A stretch of DNA of 64,000 nucleotides from an uncultured Chloroflexota bacterium (GTDB taxonomy: Bacteria > Chloroflexota > Chloroflexia > Thermomicrobiales > UBA6265). Below the pieces are notes generated by a model, which saw only the letters and a program-made list of their open reading frames with translations, did not search any database and was not told the origin of the DNA. The stretch lies in NCBI GenBank assembly GCA_937901745.1, contig CALGSZ010000048.1, positions 29,768-93,767 of the forward strand. The letters are read 5' to 3'. Below, one piece after another: positions 61,678 to 64,000 of this stretch (its first letter is position 1; the number at the start of each line of letters is the position of its first letter). A program made the translations under genes and the position numbers.

Positions 61678-63897
61678 ATGAGTCACTCGACGCAGACAAC
61701 CCACCTTTCGACGAGCGAGCTACTCTACGGAACCGACTCGACCACCGGTCTTGTTGCCGTCGAGCTTGCTGGCCCCGATCGCGTTGCGGTCTATCGCAGG
61801 GAAGGGTCTGGAACGATCCGCGAGGACGTGCCATTCCAACCGTGGCTCGTGGCGGAGCGCCAGGGGCCTTGGCAAGCGCTTCGCCCTCGACCGGAGATCG
61901 AGCGGTTGGAAGGCGACCACACGTATCGGTATCTCGTCCGGTTCTCGACGTGGAACAGCTTCTTGGATGCCAGCCGAGCGGCGCGAGAAACCGGCGAGCG
62001 GTACTTTGCGCCCGGCTCAGCCGCAGAGCACTATTTGATGATGTCAGGGCGCACGCTCTTCAAGGGCATGACCTTTGATGACCTGCGCCGGCTCCAGCTT
62101 GACATCGAAACCGCGGGCTTCGATGCCCGTGATCCGAACAATCACATCATCGCTATCGCGCTGCGCCTCTCCGATGGGCGGGAGGAAGTCTTGCCGATTG
62201 AGACGTCGGAGCGAGACCTCCTGGATCGGCTCACGGAGCGAATTCAGGAGTGGGATCCAGACGTCATCGAGGGGCACAACCTCTTCAATTTCGACTTGCC
62301 TTACATTGCCACTCGCGCCGCGCAGGTAGGATCTGAGCTCCGTTGGGGTCGGGATGGATCGCCGCTGCGGATCGGTCCAGGACAGCAGCGCTTCAAAGTC
62401 GGCGCGCTGACGCTCCCATACAGCCCGGCCCATGTCTATGGGCGTCACATCATTGACACCTATCAGCAGATTCAGCGGTACGACACCGGCGGGCATCTGA
62501 CAAGCTATGGGCTTAAGAACGCGGTCGATGCCCTAGGGCTGACGCGGCCAGACCGCGAATTCGTTCCGGGCGATCAGATCCGCTCGATATGGCGCACGGA
62601 TCCGGTACGCATCATTCGCTATGCCTTGGACGACGTGCGGGACGTAGACACACTCTCTCGGCTGGCGTTGCCGACCGAGTTCTATCAGACGCAGCTGCTG
62701 CCACGGACGTTCCAGGACGTGGCGACAGGCGGACCCGGCGGCAAGATCAACGATCTCATGGTCCGGGCGTACATCCTGCAGCGGCACAGCATACCGGCGG
62801 CGCAGCCTCCGCGAAGCTATGCCGGCGGATACGCGGATCTCCTCGAGGTTGGGGCGTTCTCACCGGTCGTCAAGTGCGACGTGGAGAGCCTGTATCCCTC
62901 CATCATGCTCGTGGAGGGCATCACCTCTATCAGCGACACGCTCGGCGCTTACCTTCCTATGCTGAGTGAGCTCACGCGACGGCGGCTGCACGCCAAGGCG
63001 AAGAGTCGCGAGACGAAAGGCGCCGAGCGCGCGATGTGGGAAGGATTGCAATCGAGCTTCAAGGTGTTGATCAACTCGTTTTATGGGTATTTGGGATTCA
63101 GTGGAGGGCTGTTCAACGACTACGACGCGGCGGAGCGGGTGACGCTCGCCGGTCAGCGGATCATCAAGGAGACCGTCGAGCGGCTGCGTGAGACTGGAGC
63201 TCGGCCGATCGAGGTCGACACCGATGGCGTCTATTTCGTTCCCCCTGACGACGTACGCGACGAAGAGGCCGAGCGCGCCTTTGTGGAGGCAGTTGGGGAA
63301 ACGCTCCCGGCAGGGATCCGGCTGAGTCACGACGGCCGATACAAGGCGATGCTGTCTCTGAAGATCAAGACGTATGCTCTGCTGACCTACGACGACCGGA
63401 TCATTCTCAAGGGCAGTGCGCTGCGCAGCCGTCGAATGGAAGCCTGCTTCCGAGAGTTCATTCAGGTTGCGGCCCGCGCATTTCTCGAAGGGAATCGGGA
63501 GGCGGCTCGGGAAGCCTATTTCGCGCTGGGGGAGCGCATTCGCCGTCGCGAGCTCGACCTGTCGGAGTTCGTCCAGTGGGCGATGCTCAACGACGAAACT
63601 ATCGGCTCGCAACCGAGATTGCGGCGTCTCTTGGAGCGGCTAGGGGCGTCGCCCCGGGGTGGGGATCGGTACGAAATCTACGAGCGGCAGGACGGCGAGC
63701 TAGCGGTGAGAGACGAGTACGCCAACGACGAGAATCTGCCCTACTTGCTACGTCGTCTCCACGAGACAGCGGCGCGGTTTCGCGCGCTGTTCTCCTCAGA
63801 CGCCGAGTTCACGCGGTTCTTCCCGCCCCTCACGCTTCGAACGGATCTCGACGAAGCGCGCAACCAAGAGGCGACGACGCAACTCAGCCTCTTTTGA
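61678..63897 (+). CDS. Family B DNA polymerase (polymerase II-like) with clamp-binding tail
   Basis: A 739-residue replicative-fold polymerase with proofreading. Exonuclease motifs: Exo I DIE (142-144), Exo II NLFNFD (201-206), Exo III YALDD (315-319). Polymerase motifs: A DVESLYPS (Asp401), B K-x3-NSFYG (Lys462, Asn466, Tyr469), C DTD (514-516), and a K-x-Y type LKIKTY. The YAGGY block (381-385) fits the exo-pol linker motif. The last residues are TQLSLF, a match to the bacterial beta-clamp motif QL(S/D)LF. No ribosome-binding site precedes the ATG. It probably acts in repair or translesion synthesis. Confidence 0.94.
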   Translation: MSHSTQTTHLSTSELLYGTDSTTGLVAVELAGPDRVAVYRREGSGTIREDVPFQPWLVAERQGPWQALRPRPEIERLEGDHTYRYLVRFSTWNSFLDASRAARETGERYFAPGSAAEHYLMMSGRTLFKGMTFDDLRRLQLDIETAGFDARDPNNHIIAIALRLSDGREEVLPIETSERDLLDRLTERIQEWDPDVIEGHNLFNFDLPYIATRAAQVGSELRWGRDGSPLRIGPGQQRFKVGALTLPYSPAHVYGRHIIDTYQQIQRYDTGGHLTSYGLKNAVDALGLTRPDREFVPGDQIRSIWRTDPVRIIRYALDDVRDVDTLSRLALPTEFYQTQLLPRTFQDVATGGPGGKINDLMVRAYILQRHSIPAAQPPRSYAGGYADLLEVGAFSPVVKCDVESLYPSIMLVEGITSISDTLGAYLPMLSELTRRRLHAKAKSRETKGAERAMWEGLQSSFKVLINSFYGYLGFSGGLFNDYDAAERVTLAGQRIIKETVERLRETGARPIEVDTDGVYFVPPDDVRDEEAERAFVEAVGETLPAGIRLSHDGRYKAMLSLKIKTYALLTYDDRIILKGSALRSRRMEACFREFIQVAARAFLEGNREAAREAYFALGERIRRRELDLSEFVQWAMLNDETIGSQPRLRRLLERLGASPRGGDRYEIYERQDGELAVRDEYANDENLPYLLRRLHETAARFRALFSSDAEFTRFFPPLTLRTDLDEARNQEATTQLSLF

Positions 63898-64000
63898 GGT
63901 GCGTTCTCGCGACGAATTGAACGGTGGAAACCGAGGAGGGGGAGTGGGGTTGGCATGGGAGTGGGGCGCGTGGGTGCAGGGCGATGGTAGCGGGGGGAGG

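Overview
The window is a high-GC bacterial chromosome segment with dense, mostly housekeeping gene content and short gaps. I see no insertion sequence, prophage or CRISPR array. The gene set (HrcA/CIRCE heat-shock control, single-ORF larC, paired bactofilins, a Tad-type secretion locus, a family B DNA polymerase, short EF-Ts, prealbumin-like secreted proteins, a cupredoxin lipoprotein with a Ser/Pro/Ala linker) suggests a Chloroflexota bacterium, perhaps of the Thermomicrobia. That assignment is inference from gene content only.

Layout, left to right. (1) 1-8.6 kb: the end of an M19 dipeptidase gene, apt (minus), then mutS-mutL (4-base overlap), an LCP-family cell-wall ligase and tyrS. (2) 8.7-12.9 kb: a secreted cysteine-rich cluster. 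Three tandem paralogous small exported proteins are followed by a 696-residue exported protein made of five repeats, each with exactly four cysteines. (3) 12.9-19.4 kb, all minus: MFS transporter, small membrane protein, PLP aminotransferase, AlaX-type tRNA-editing hydrolase, an enolase-superfamily OSBS/N-succinylamino acid racemase and its overlapping GNAT-like partner. (4) 19.5-24.7 kb, minus: hrcA-grpE-dnaK under a perfect CIRCE operator, with no dnaJ, plus a DUF2203 protein and an unknown protein upstream. (5) 24.8-34.2 kb: a methyltransferase-like protein lacking motif I, a divergent class II aldolase, a cupredoxin lipoprotein, a hydrolase/WecG/zinc-finger/MurJ envelope cluster, a DUF4389 protein and larC. 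(6) 34.2-43.6 kb: one long plus-strand cassette of RpiR regulator, threonine-synthase-like PLP enzyme, SDR dehydrogenase, M20 hydrolase and a complete carbohydrate-type ABC importer. It looks like an uptake and catabolism operon of unknown substrate. (7) 43.7-48.3 kb: a lone receiver protein, small proteins, tRNA-Arg(CCG), two bactofilins and a zinc-motif/TM/SH3 envelope protein. (8) 48.4-54.4 kb: the classical rpsB-tsf-pyrH-frr-uppS-cdsA-dxr run. (9) 54.4-61.4 kb, minus: comF and a Tad operon (cpaB, tadZ, tadA, tadB, tadC) read from a clear promoter. (10) 61.7-63.9 kb: a family B DNA polymerase ending in a bacterial sliding-clamp peptide.

The most interesting parts are the cysteine-rich secreted cluster, the RpiR/PLP/SDR/M20/ABC cassette, and the GNAT+NSAR pair that fits a D- to L-amino acid conversion route. 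The polymerase with a C-terminal clamp motif and several apparently leaderless or extended -10 promoters also deserve attention.
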